From Lysinibacillus boronitolerans JCM 21713 = 10a = NBRC 103108 (GTDB lineage: Bacteria; Bacillota; Bacilli; Bacillales_A; Planococcaceae): a DNA stretch of 64,000 nucleotides. The stretch covers positions 248,001-312,000 of the forward strand of contig NZ_JPVR01000080.1 of NCBI RefSeq assembly GCF_000772935.1, in the 5' to 3' direction. Positions 1 through 8,311 of the stretch are shown here, piece after piece (within the stretch, counting starts at the first letter, position 1; each line of letters opens with the position of its first letter). Both the position numbers and the translations under genes were made by a program. A model generated the notes under the pieces. It saw only the letters and a program-made list of their open reading frames with translations, did no database searches and was not told the origin of the DNA.

Positions 1-258
1 TTCAAAACGAGAGGGCTCTAATGAAAAGACATCTTGAAAAATATCTAGCGGTTCTATTTGCTCATCCTTTAAAATGGATAGAAAACCAAGAAATAACGTA
101 TGATCTTTAACCTCAATCAATTTGTCCTCTACAAGAGCATCAATATTTTCAGGCTGCTGAAAATTACACTGAGTTGCAACATAACGTTCTAAATCCTGAG
201 CACGCTTTCGGTCTTCACGTTCCTTTTTTTTTGCAATAAAATCAATGACGTTATTCAC
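1..258 (-). CDS. Hypothetical protein, C-terminus cut by window edge
   Basis: This is an open frame of about 86 codons that runs off the left edge, so the C-terminus is missing. The product starts VNNVIDFIAKKKERED and is charged and mostly helical in look, with no membrane segment or recognised motif. I chose a GTG start at 258 because a GAGG box lies 8 nt upstream of it. The ATG two codons earlier (264) sits only 2 nt from that box. It is the last gene in the direction of reading and lies beyond the two-component system. I do not recognise the family. Confidence 0.6.
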   Translation of the reverse strand, partial: MNNVIDFIAKKKEREDRKRAQDLERYVATQCNFQQPENIDALVEDKLIEVKDHTLFLGFLSILKDEQIEPLDIFQDVFSLEPSRFE

Positions 259-337
259 GTCCATCGCCTCTTTTTTTTCTTTTATTGTAGCATTTTTTAT
301 AGAAACATTGCCTGAAAGAGCCCTTTATCCAATCCAC

Positions 338-541
338 TTAAATGGTTTGTTTTTTATTAAATTCCTCTAAAAAAGTAGCCAATTTGTGAAATTCCACAGA
401 AAAGCTTTCTTCTCCAATTGCGCCTTTATTTCTATAGAAAAAGTCCTTTATAAGGATAATTAGTTGTAAAACCTTACCTCCAATAAAAAGGACTAACTTT
501 ATTCTAGGGTAAACATAAAGGCCTTCAATAGAGCAATGACT
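338..541 (-). pseudogene. Possible gene remnant without a start codon
   Basis: A 67-codon frame lies between two in-frame stops downstream of the histidine kinase gene. It has no ATG, GTG or TTG until near its end, yet the translation looks protein-like, ending in a charged helix (FHKLATFLEEFNKKQTI). This may be the 3' relic of a decayed gene, or chance. I recognise no family. The rest of the 320-base gap between the partial gene and the kinase holds no other structure I can support. Confidence 0.2.
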
Positions 542-578
542 TTAACCTATACCTGAAGTGAATTGAAAAAATAGGCTA

Positions 579-1961
579 TCATTCCATGCTCATAACAGGA
601 ATAGTAACTGTCACTTTCCCTCCTCCCGTTATCGAATCATTAGCGAGTGTCAATACCCCATCATGCTTTTTAATAATTGACTCTGCAATATAAAGGCCCA
701 TACCATGATGATTTGTTGTGTTTCTACTTTGGTCTCCACGATAAAATTGTTTGGTAGCCTCTATTAAATCTTTTGATGAAAAACCAGTACCACTATCTTT
801 CACAGTAAAATGAATAACATCTTCCTTTCCTTGAACAAATAAAGTAACTTTGCCGTTATTTGGTGTGTGCTCAACTGCATTGACAATCACATTTAATAGA
901 GCCCGATAAAAAAGCTCTTCCTCTATCATAATGGAAGTAGGTAGCCTGACCTTTTCTACACTAACTTCAAGATTTTTTTCTAAAGCAAGAGCTTTCATTT
1001 GTTGTTCGACCTGTTGAATAAAAGAATGCATGGCTACATTTGATTTTGATGTGACAATACCTTGCTCCATATTCGAAAGATCCATTAATTGCTTTGTGAA
1101 CTTTTCAATTTCAACCGTATTTTTTAATATATATTGGTTATATTCTTTTTGCATTTCGTCTAGTGCAGTGTCCGATAAAAGCTCGGCATTTCCCTTAATA
1201 ATTGTCAATGGTGTTTTCAGGTCATGTGCCAGTGCTGATATTTGTTCTCTGCGCAATCTTTCTGCCCGCCATTGCTGTGTCAAAGAAGTATTTAATGCTT
1301 CCTTCATTTGTTCGAAGGAAAGAGCAATATCATCAATTTCTTGAATTCCAGATGGTTGTAAATGAAATGCCAAATTCTGATGTTGTATTTTTTCAATAGC
1401 TTCTTGCAAGCCCATCATTTTTTGTTTTAGTCTTCTGCCAAAATGAACAGCAAGTACCGCTGCTTGTACAACAACTCCAATAATAAAAACTAATAAAACC
1501 GTTAATTGCGGGTTAGGTAAATAATTTCTTATGATCGCAGATCGATACTCAGGGACTAAACTATAGCGTAAAATACATACTTCCTGTTCGCGCTCAATAA
1601 ATGCATAAAATCGAGAACTTCCTTGCTTCTCTCCCTTTTGTTTTAAATGCCATGCATAGGAAGCCTCTTCTTTTGTTAAATTGCCTGAAATAAATTCTCC
1701 CTGCATAGAAACCACTGCATAATCTACAAGATCAGGGATCATCTCGTCCGTTACCGAGCTGCTTGTCGCAATTCGGTCTTTTGCTAAAGTGATTTGTGTC
1801 TCTGCATAATTTGCAGGTAAAATAATATTAGCTGAAAAGGCAAACATAAATAGACCTATTAATAGAGCTACTAAAAGAATGATGCCAATGCAAAGAAAAA
1901 ATAAATATCTCAGGAAAAATGTATGCAGATGTGTTCCTTTCCTCGGTTTTATGGTTTCCAC
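579..1961 (-). CDS. Sensor histidine kinase, SpaK/NisK-like, of the lantibiotic-protection module
   Basis: Membrane sensor kinase of 460 residues. A first membrane segment covers about residues 14-44, an extracellular sensing loop about 45-150, and a second segment about 151-175. A HAMP-like linker follows, then the dimerisation/phosphoacceptor domain with the H-box ALAHDLKTPL (His near 246) and a HATPase domain with N-box NVIVNAVEHTPN and G-boxes DSGTGF and GMGLYIAE. Its 5' end overlaps the response regulator stop by 13 nt, so the pair is translationally coupled. It is the last gene of a five-gene run with LanF, LanE and LanG-type transporter genes. By analogy with SpaRK, NisRK and CprRK it probably senses a lantibiotic or other cell-envelope peptide; the ligand is inferred. 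Confidence 0.88.
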   Translation of the reverse strand: METIKPRKGTHLHTFFLRYLFFLCIGIILLVALLIGLFMFAFSANIILPANYAETQITLAKDRIATSSSVTDEMIPDLVDYAVVSMQGEFISGNLTKEEASYAWHLKQKGEKQGSSRFYAFIEREQEVCILRYSLVPEYRSAIIRNYLPNPQLTVLLVFIIGVVVQAAVLAVHFGRRLKQKMMGLQEAIEKIQHQNLAFHLQPSGIQEIDDIALSFEQMKEALNTSLTQQWRAERLRREQISALAHDLKTPLTIIKGNAELLSDTALDEMQKEYNQYILKNTVEIEKFTKQLMDLSNMEQGIVTSKSNVAMHSFIQQVEQQMKALALEKNLEVSVEKVRLPTSIMIEEELFYRALLNVIVNAVEHTPNNGKVTLFVQGKEDVIHFTVKDSGTGFSSKDLIEATKQFYRGDQSRNTTNHHGMGLYIAESIIKKHDGVLTLANDSITGGGKVTVTIPVMSME

Positions 1962-2611
1962 TTATAGCCAATCCCCCAAACCGTATCAATAAGTTCTATA
2001 TCAAATGCATGTAACTTTGAACGAATATTTTTAATATGCTCTGTTATCGCTGTACTGTCACTTTTGCCATCAAATCCAAAAATCGTTTCGTATATTTGTT
2101 CTTTAGAGAATACTTGCCCGCGATGACGTGCTAAAAATTCACATATTTCATACTCACTTTTGGTTAACAGAACACGCTCATTTTGAACAAATAGTTCTTT
2201 ACCGGAAAGATTAAAATGAACTTTACCATTAAAAAGGATATTCCGTTTCTCTCTATTTTCACGTCGAATATGAGCATTGACCCTTGCCCTTAGTTCTCCA
2301 ATACTAAAGGGTTTGATTAAATAGTCATCTGCACCCAAACCAAGACCAAACATAATATCTTCCTCTAAGGATTTAGCGGTAAGAAAAAGAATTGGACAAT
2401 CTACAGCATGGCGAATTTGCCTACATAACGTAAATCCATCAATAGCAGGCATCATAACATCAAGCAAAATCAAATCATAGGAACCTAGCTCCATCTTCTC
2501 TACTTCTGTCGAATTAGACACAATGCTTACTAAATGTTCATCTTTCTGTAGTGCATTTTTAATCAGCATTAAAATATCAACTTCATCATCAACTACTAAT
2601 ATATTTGCCAT
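1949..2611 (-). CDS. OmpR-type response regulator, SpaR/NisR-like
   Basis: Response regulator of 220 residues. The receiver domain has the acidic pair Asp8/Asp9, phosphoacceptor Asp51 in LILLDVMMP, and the conserved Lys in YLIKPF. A C-terminal winged-helix DNA-binding domain ends GIGYKWKP. I chose the start MANILVVDD at 2611; an open frame extends 24 codons further upstream but crosses into the preceding permease gene, and the receiver fold begins at this Met. It lies between the LanG-type permease and the kinase, as in lantibiotic immunity loci. It probably activates the operon from the site upstream of lanF (inferred). Confidence 0.9.
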   Translation of the reverse strand: MANILVVDDEVDILMLIKNALQKDEHLVSIVSNSTEVEKMELGSYDLILLDVMMPAIDGFTLCRQIRHAVDCPILFLTAKSLEEDIMFGLGLGADDYLIKPFSIGELRARVNAHIRRENREKRNILFNGKVHFNLSGKELFVQNERVLLTKSEYEICEFLARHRGQVFSKEQIYETIFGFDGKSDSTAITEHIKNIRSKLHAFDIELIDTVWGIGYKWKP

Positions 2612-2630
2612 AATCAACCATCCATTCCCA

Positions 2631-3383
2631 CTATTCAGATGCTCTACCTTCCCATCTCCAAAACCATAAGCAAGACAATGCAAATGCTAATATGATTCCG
2701 CCTAAACACCAAACTATGCTAGTCTGGATACTTGCCTCGAGCCATGTTAAATTTGTACCCGCCGATGCTAAAATCCATAAAGTAACAAAGTGACCGCTCC
2801 ATCCATACGGTAAAAACGGCCAAATAGTATCCCCTAAACCAGTAAGCAACAAAGCAACCAGCAGAGCTTCTACAATACCTAAACCAATCGAAGCACCTTT
2901 CCCAAATTGTAAGCTCACAAATAAATGTAAGATATAAAAGATAATATGGCTGCCGAATATAATACAGGCAGCAATACTATAAAATAAATAGTCAAAATCT
3001 AGTTCATGTAATAGTTCTCTAAAACCAATACTAAAAATAGCTACAGACATAAAGATGGCTCCAAAGCTATACATCAATAATAATACAAGCTTACTCAGAT
3101 ATGCCTTTATTTTTAATTTTGTTGTGACTAGCATGCTTTGATAATGACCTGCATTTGCCTCCTGCTCGGATGCCATTGCACATACTAATCCTATAATAAT
3201 AGGTAGTCCACACGCTAAGCCTTGAAAATAGGCAGTTATTTTTCCATGAGAATCCCATGGTGAATAGGAATAGTAAGCTAAAAACAGTCCAGAAATAGCT
3301 ATGGGGACAAGTAGATGTGTAAGTAACAATTTCGTGCGTTTTGTTTTAAGACATTCTGCTTTCAATAATCGTAACATGTCCAT
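2631..3383 (-). CDS. Lantibiotic-protection ABC transporter permease, LanG/MutG type
   Basis: Integral membrane protein of 250 residues with about six hydrophobic segments. It begins MDMLRLLKAECLKTKRTK, the short basic amphipathic N-terminus usual in LanE/LanG and BcrB-like permeases. It is the second of two tandem permeases behind a LanF-type ATPase, separated from the first by 3 nt, with GGGAGG about 11 nt before its ATG. In LanFEG systems the two permeases form a heteromeric channel that expels a lantibiotic from the membrane to the medium. Sequence is diverged, and assignment as G rather than E rests on order and length. Confidence 0.8.
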   Translation of the reverse strand: MDMLRLLKAECLKTKRTKLLLTHLLVPIAISGLFLAYYSYSPWDSHGKITAYFQGLACGLPIIIGLVCAMASEQEANAGHYQSMLVTTKLKIKAYLSKLVLLLMYSFGAIFMSVAIFSIGFRELLHELDFDYLFYSIAACIIFGSHIIFYILHLFVSLQFGKGASIGLGIVEALLVALLLTGLGDTIWPFLPYGWSGHFVTLWILASAGTNLTWLEASIQTSIVWCLGGIILAFALSCLWFWRWEGRASE

Positions 3384-3386
3384 TTG

Positions 3387-4115
3387 CTATTTTGCCTCCC
3401 TTTTTTGAAACCACTTTGTTGTGAGAAAACTTATTATGATAAACCAAGCAATTGTTATCAATAAGCCAGGAAATATAACATCTTTATCGAGTAAAGAACT
3501 TCCTTCAGGTACAGGCAGACCATTTGGTAATATGCCGAGGGTTGAGCATAGTAAACGTGCACCAATCGTAAATGGATAGCAATACCATAGCTCTCCATCA
3601 GCAAATACTACAATCCCTACGATATTGGCCACTACATTAAGCAAAATAGCCAAATAGGTCCCTAATTTAGCTGACAGAAAAAGACATAAAGGAATTTGCC
3701 ACAAAAATGTTACGAAAATAACTAGAGAACTTAATAAGCTGCTTGTTATTGGTAATGTATGACCAAATAGCCAGCCCCCTGCTGTAATTCCTCCAAAGAA
3801 CATACTAGTGATAAGGAAAAGCCATACACCTGATGAAAGTATTTTTCCTAGCCAAACTTTTTTGAGGTCAAGCGGTAGTGCCAGTATACTATGGTATTTC
3901 AACTTCTTATCTTTTTCGACCACTAAGGCACAGCAAATCGTCATTGCACCTGGCAGTAGCATCGTATACCACCAGTTATAAGCACCTGTTTGAAAGTAAG
4001 CACCTCCCATAAGTACAGCGCTTAAAAGTAAGGTTATAAGAGGCGTAAGCCAAAGAAGTTTGGGAATAAAAGTTCGCTTCCATTTTAATCGTTCTGCTTT
4101 TATGATGGCTAACAT
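3387..4115 (-). CDS. Lantibiotic-protection ABC transporter permease, LanE/MutE type
   Basis: Six-segment membrane protein of 243 residues. I chose the start MLAIIKAERLKWKRT at 4115, one base after the stop of the ATPase gene (TAG-C-ATG); the 11-codon extension upstream lies inside that gene. The basic ERLKWKRT motif before the first membrane segment is typical of this permease family. It probably pairs with the next permease and the LanF ATPase in a transporter conferring self-protection or resistance to lantibiotics. Substrate is inferred from family resemblance only. Confidence 0.82.
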   Translation of the reverse strand: MLAIIKAERLKWKRTFIPKLLWLTPLITLLLSAVLMGGAYFQTGAYNWWYTMLLPGAMTICCALVVEKDKKLKYHSILALPLDLKKVWLGKILSSGVWLFLITSMFFGGITAGGWLFGHTLPITSSLLSSLVIFVTFLWQIPLCLFLSAKLGTYLAILLNVVANIVGIVVFADGELWYCYPFTIGARLLCSTLGILPNGLPVPEGSSLLDKDVIFPGLLITIAWFIIISFLTTKWFQKREAK

Positions 4116-4116
4116 G

Positions 4117-4824
4117 CTAGTGACCAGCCTTTCTGTTGGCAGTGACAACCTGCATAAAGAGTGATTCTAATTCATGACCTTGTGGAGCTGGTCCCTGATA
4201 GCCCAGCTTGCCATCAGCAATAATGCCAATATCATCCACGACTTGTTCTACCTCATGCAAAATATGACTTGACAAAATAACAGTGATACCTTGTTCTGGA
4301 AAGGAGCGAATGAGCTTACGCAGCTCTTGTATACCAATTGGATCCAAACCATTTGTCGGCTCATCTAAAATTAACAACTTCGGTTTGTTTAACAGTGCAA
4401 TGGCTATACCTAATCGTTGCTTCATTCCTAAAGAAAACTGACCTGCTCGTTTTTTCCTCGTGTTCGTTAAATCTACAATTTCCAATACTTCGTCAATCCG
4501 ACTTTGCGGTAAGCCTAACGCGATCGTTCGAACTTTTAGATTTTCTTTAGCTGTTAAATTATCATACAAGGGTGGTGTTTCAATTAAGGCTCCGATATTC
4601 TGCAGATCTTTTCGAGTCCATAAATGTCCATTAAAAATGATATCTCCTTCATTAGGTCGTAGCATGCCCGTTATCATCTTTAAGGTTGTAGATTTCCCCG
4701 CTCCGTTCGGTCCAAGTAAGCCATATACCGTATTGCGTTTAATTTCTAAAGATAAATTGTCTACGATTTTTTGTCCTTTAAACGTTTTATTAAGATTGTT
4801 TGTTTTCAAAATCAAGTCTTTCAT
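4117..4824 (-). CDS. Lantibiotic-protection ABC transporter ATP-binding protein, LanF type
   Basis: ABC ATPase of 235 residues. The Walker A motif is GPNGAGKST (residues 38-46). At the Q-loop position the sequence reads GALIETPPLY, with Glu82 replacing the usual Gln. This E-loop is a recognised mark of LanF ATPases (SpaF, NisF, EpiF, CprA). The signature is FSLGMKQR, Walker B is LLILDEPTNGLDP and the H-loop is SSHIL. It is the first gene of the five-gene module, followed by two permeases, a response regulator and a kinase. A promoter-like region with direct repeats lies upstream. No LanA, LanB, LanC, LanM or LanI gene is visible nearby, so this is probably resistance rather than producer immunity. 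Confidence 0.88.
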   Translation of the reverse strand: MKDLILKTNNLNKTFKGQKIVDNLSLEIKRNTVYGLLGPNGAGKSTTLKMITGMLRPNEGDIIFNGHLWTRKDLQNIGALIETPPLYDNLTAKENLKVRTIALGLPQSRIDEVLEIVDLTNTRKKRAGQFSLGMKQRLGIAIALLNKPKLLILDEPTNGLDPIGIQELRKLIRSFPEQGITVILSSHILHEVEQVVDDIGIIADGKLGYQGPAPQGHELESLFMQVVTANRKAGH

Positions 4825-4866
4825 AATTAGTCATCATCCTTTCAATGACCTAAGTGTAAAAAATAA

Positions 4867-4895
4867 ATATAAGGATTTTATAAGGATCATATCAA
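4867..4895 (-). promoter_or_regulatory. Candidate lanFEG-RK promoter with 11-bp-spaced direct repeats
   Basis: On the minus strand TTGATA (4895-4890) and TTATAT (4872-4867) stand 17 bp apart, 43 bp before the lanF start. Within this region ATCCTTATA occurs twice with an 11-bp period (plus strand TATAAGGAT at 4868-4876 and 4879-4887), about one helical turn. Such repeats fit binding of an OmpR-type regulator, but their overlap with the spacer and -10 box is unlike the classic spa-box position, so the role is uncertain. Confidence 0.4.
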
Positions 4896-4951
4896 ATACT
4901 CAAAGTGGCTATGTATTTACCCACGATCAAACACTTACTAAAGCACAAAAA

Positions 4952-4983
4952 AAGCATTTGGAATGATGACATTCCAAATGCTT
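4952..4983 (-). terminator. Rho-independent terminator of korAB
   Basis: A perfect 14-bp stem (AAGCATTTGGAATG and its complement) with a 4-base loop, followed on the minus strand by seven T residues. It lies 15 bases past the korB stop and isolates korAB from the lan module. Confidence 0.9.
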
Positions 4984-4997
4984 CGTTTCTATCTTTT

Positions 4998-5864
4998 TTA
5001 CATAAATTCTTTTATTAAATCATTAAAATCATTTTCGCTCATTTTGATATCGATATCTGTTAATGGTAACTCAGAGTAGCCAGGTACTTTTTCTTGATAA
5101 GACCTTGTTTCCGTATCATGATAAATAATGCCTGTTACTAAGCCCTCATGCTCCATCACTGTACGCATCGCCATACCACGATCTGACTGGTCATAACCTT
5201 CAACATCCGCTAATTTTGTTAGGTTTTCTTTAAACCAATCATAGGTGTTCACTTTGTTATACGTTACACAAGGTGAAAAGACATTGATAAACGAGAAGCC
5301 TTTATGGTTAATACCAGCTTCAATTAGAGCTGTTAATTCTTTAATGTCAGTAGAGAAGCCCTGTGCCACAAATGTCGCACCACTTGTTAATGCTACCTCT
5401 AATGGTTTCAATGATGGCTCAATCGCTCCACCTGGTGTAGATTTTGTAATAAATCCAGCAGCAGAACGTGGAGATGTTTGACCTTTTGTAAGACCATAGA
5501 TTTGGTTATCCATCACGATATAAGTAATATCAATATTACGGCGGATTGCATGAATTGTATGCCCCATACCAATTGCAAATCCATCACCATCACCGCCTGA
5601 AGCGATGACATGTAAATCACGATTAGCCATTTTCAAGCCCTGTGCAATCGGAAGTGCACGACCATGAATACCATGGAATCCATAAGAATTGATATATCCT
5701 GAAATTCGACCTGAACAACCAATTCCTGAAATGACAGCAAGTTCATTTGGTTCAATGCCAACATTTGCAGCAGCACGTTGGATAGCTGCTTGTACGGAGA
5801 AGTCTCCACAGCCTGGGCACCAGTTTGGTTTCACTGTATTACGAAAATCCTTAAATGTTGCCAT
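4998..5864 (-). CDS. korB: 2-oxoacid:ferredoxin oxidoreductase, beta subunit
   Basis: Thiamine-diphosphate-binding subunit of 288 residues of an enzyme that decarboxylates a 2-oxoacid, probably 2-oxoglutarate or pyruvate, to acyl-CoA and passes electrons to ferredoxin. CPGCGD (Cys16, Cys19), Cys50 in IGCSG and a later Cys in SPCVTYN are the usual 4Fe-4S ligands of this subunit. GGDGDGFAIG and the following VMDNQIYGLT form the TPP/Mg site. Its ATG overlaps the korA stop by one base (TAATG), giving strict coupling. korAB next to spoVS and ymdB is also the arrangement I recall in the Bacillus cereus group. Exact substrate cannot be read from sequence. Confidence 0.92.
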   Translation of the reverse strand: MATFKDFRNTVKPNWCPGCGDFSVQAAIQRAAANVGIEPNELAVISGIGCSGRISGYINSYGFHGIHGRALPIAQGLKMANRDLHVIASGGDGDGFAIGMGHTIHAIRRNIDITYIVMDNQIYGLTKGQTSPRSAAGFITKSTPGGAIEPSLKPLEVALTSGATFVAQGFSTDIKELTALIEAGINHKGFSFINVFSPCVTYNKVNTYDWFKENLTKLADVEGYDQSDRGMAMRTVMEHEGLVTGIIYHDTETRSYQEKVPGYSELPLTDIDIKMSENDFNDLIKEFM

Positions 5865-7603
5865 TAGCGAGTCAACTCCTTCACACGATTTTCTAATTCA
5901 CCTGGCAAGAATGGTGTACCATTATATTTAGTGATTGTCGCGATTTTATCGTGACCACCAACATTCATCTTCATAATATTAGCTAATTGACCTGTATAGT
6001 TATTTTCTACAACGATCACTTTTTTCGCTTGTGTAATAAGAGGTGCCATTTCCGCAGATGGGAATGGGTGAATTAAACGAATATGTGCATGATTCACTTT
6101 CATTCCTTGCGCATTCAGTCGTTCTTGCACTTCCTCAATAGCTCCTCTTGTTGAGTTAAAGCCTACTAATAAAATATCGGCTTCCTCATGTGGTGCATTG
6201 ACATAGACTGGGTTATCAAATTTCAAGCTCTCTAATTTGCGGAAGCGTTTATCCATTTGAGTTTGGCGATTACCCGTTGCCTCAGATGGCTTCCCTGTTT
6301 CATCATGTTCAACACCTGTAACGTGATGAATACCATGTAATGTTCCTGGTAATACACGAGGTGAAATGCCATCTTCTGTATCTTCATAACGCTTGAAGTA
6401 GGCTTTATCTGCCGCTTCCTCAAGATCATCCATCACAATTTTACCGCGACGAATTTCAATTTTATTATAATCAAATGGCTCAACAGATTGTTTACCTAGA
6501 GATAATTGTAAATCTGTCATTAAGATTACTGGTAATTGTAATTCCTCTGCAATGTTAAATGCTTGGATCGTATCAAAGAAAGCTTCCTCCATCGTAGAAG
6601 GTGCAATGACTACCTTAGGAATTTCTCCATGTGTACCGTAAAGCATAGCCATCAAGTCAGATTGTTCTTGCTTAGTTGGTAACCCAGTTGAAGGGCCACC
6701 ACGTTGTGTATCCACTACTACTAAAGGTTGCTCAGTCATACCTGAAAGACCAATTGCTTCCATCATTAATGAAAGACCAGGACCAGCAGAAGCGGTAAAG
6801 GAACGTACACCGCCAAAGTTAGCTCCAATAGCCATTGTTGCTGCAGCAATCTCATCTTCCGTTTGGATGACAGTGCCACCGAACTTCGGTAATTTTTTAA
6901 TTAAATATTCCATAATTTCAGAGGCAGGTGTAATTGGGTATGCTGCCATAAAGCGTGTCCCAGCAGCTATTGCGCCAAGTGCTATTGCGTCGTTCCCAAT
7001 CATAAACATACGACGTTTACCATCCGCAGGTGCAAGCTCCCATTCGCCTATACGATCACCTAAAAGCTCATTCATAATTTGACGACCACGTGTAATGGCT
7101 TCCATATTTTTTTGAACGACTTCTTCGCCCTTTTTACCAAAAATATCATCGACAACATTTTGGAATACTGCATCTTCTAGGTTTAGCAATGACGCAGTTG
7201 CTCCGATAGCCACCATGTTTTTCATTAACGAAGTACCAAGCTCTGCTGCTACTTCAGTGAACGGTACTGCAAATAATGGAGCTTTTGAATCCTCTGGTTT
7301 AACAGGATCAAATTTTGCATCAGCTAAAATAATACCCTTCTCTGTAAGCTCTTTATAATTGACATCAATTGTTTCTTGATCGAATGCCACTAAAATATCT
7401 AAATCATCCGCAATTGAACGTACTTCTGTTGGACGAACTGTAATTTTATTATTCGTATGGCCACCTTTAATTCGAGAAGAGAAGTGACGATAACCGTATA
7501 GGAAATAGCCTAGACGATTCATTGCCATTGAGAAAATCTCACCTGTACTCTCAATCCCTTCACCCTGTTGCCCACCGACTTTCCATGAAAGCTGATGTAA
7601 CAT
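5864..7603 (-). CDS. korA: 2-oxoacid:ferredoxin oxidoreductase, fused gamma-alpha subunit
   Basis: Subunit of 579 residues partnering korB. The N-terminal gamma domain (about residues 5-190, starting WKVGGQQGEGIESTG) precedes the alpha pyrimidine-binding domain (from about 205, GNDAIALGAIAAG through YPITPASEIMEY and TEDEIAAATMAIGA). A C-terminal transketolase-like domain contains VVVENNYTGQL. AAGGAG lies 8 nt before the ATG. The gene is at the head of a two-gene operon ended by the hairpin at 4952-4983. The gamma-alpha fusion is the normal form for the KorAB class. Confidence 0.92.
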   Translation of the reverse strand: MLHQLSWKVGGQQGEGIESTGEIFSMAMNRLGYFLYGYRHFSSRIKGGHTNNKITVRPTEVRSIADDLDILVAFDQETIDVNYKELTEKGIILADAKFDPVKPEDSKAPLFAVPFTEVAAELGTSLMKNMVAIGATASLLNLEDAVFQNVVDDIFGKKGEEVVQKNMEAITRGRQIMNELLGDRIGEWELAPADGKRRMFMIGNDAIALGAIAAGTRFMAAYPITPASEIMEYLIKKLPKFGGTVIQTEDEIAAATMAIGANFGGVRSFTASAGPGLSLMMEAIGLSGMTEQPLVVVDTQRGGPSTGLPTKQEQSDLMAMLYGTHGEIPKVVIAPSTMEEAFFDTIQAFNIAEELQLPVILMTDLQLSLGKQSVEPFDYNKIEIRRGKIVMDDLEEAADKAYFKRYEDTEDGISPRVLPGTLHGIHHVTGVEHDETGKPSEATGNRQTQMDKRFRKLESLKFDNPVYVNAPHEEADILLVGFNSTRGAIEEVQERLNAQGMKVNHAHIRLIHPFPSAEMAPLITQAKKVIVVENNYTGQLANIMKMNVGGHDKIATITKYNGTPFLPGELENRVKELTR

Positions 7604-7813
7604 GTCAACAACTCCTTAAATCCAATGTGTACTATTATTTTTCCTTCATAAGTTTAACACGAAGAAACCGTCTGGACTATTGTTTCTCCACGATTTAGGC
7701 GAAAATCAGACCTTTGACTGAAAATCCTGTTCATAAAGTTGTAATTTTCAAATCTAAGCAAAATCACGCCCCTATTTCAAGTGACATCTATCATATGTAA
7801 ATAGGAAAACGAA

Positions 7814-7851
7814 AAAATGCTCCACCACAATATTATGTGACAGAGCATTTT
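7814..7851 (-). terminator. Terminator downstream of spoVS
   Basis: Nested stem: AAAATGCTC pairs with GAGCATTTT (7814-7822, 7843-7851), and inside, after 3-base bulges, CACA pairs with TGTG around ATATTA. It lies 14 bases past the spoVS stop; its own A/T arms supply the U-rich end on the minus strand. Confidence 0.75.
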
Positions 7852-7865
7852 ACTTCATTACTTTT

Positions 7866-8132
7866 TTATCGAATACGTTTTTCCACTAGCAGCTTTAATG
7901 CTGTTCGTTCTTCTCCAGCAATCAAAATATCGGCAAACGCCGGCGCGCAAATTAAATCTGTGCCACTTGGCGCTACAAATCCGCGTGCAATGGCCACTGC
8001 TTTCACGGCTTGGTTAAGTGCACCTGCCCCAACTGCTTGCATTTCTGCCTGCCCTTTTTCTCTGATTACCGCGACTAATGCACCTGCAACTGAATTTGGA
8101 TTAGAGCGTGATGATACTTTTAATGAATCCAC
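7866..8132 (-). CDS. spoVS: Stage V sporulation protein S
   Basis: Small Alba-like protein of 88 residues, nearly the B. subtilis length (86). It carries the highly conserved core SNPNSVAGALVAV, GAGALNQAVKAVAIARGFVAPSG and ICAPAF. It is needed for normal coat assembly and septum control in sporulation and probably binds nucleic acid. The start is GTG at 8132, with GGAGG 7 nt upstream. It stands alone between ymdB and korA with its own terminator. The roughly 180-base gap upstream contains an imperfect stem (TCCGT near 8209 with ACGGA) but no promoter I could assign. Confidence 0.95.
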   Translation of the reverse strand: MDSLKVSSRSNPNSVAGALVAVIREKGQAEMQAVGAGALNQAVKAVAIARGFVAPSGTDLICAPAFADILIAGEERTALKLLVEKRIR

Positions 8133-8311
8133 AATTATTCCTCCCCGTTTCGCGAATAGTGTTTACGCTCAACAACTCATGTGTCCCCCTTTTTGGACCT
8201 CAAGTTATTGTCCGTAGCACATTTTATGCTCCGCAAAACGGAAATAGACTAGTTTGACAAAGAAACCTATATCCCTGAAAAAGAAACGTAAAAAAACATT
8301 CTTCGACTTAT

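Noticed and set aside
4460-4966. 168-codon plus-strand frame over lanF
   Set aside because: Antisense to a well-supported ABC ATPase gene and runs through the korB terminator; a shadow frame.
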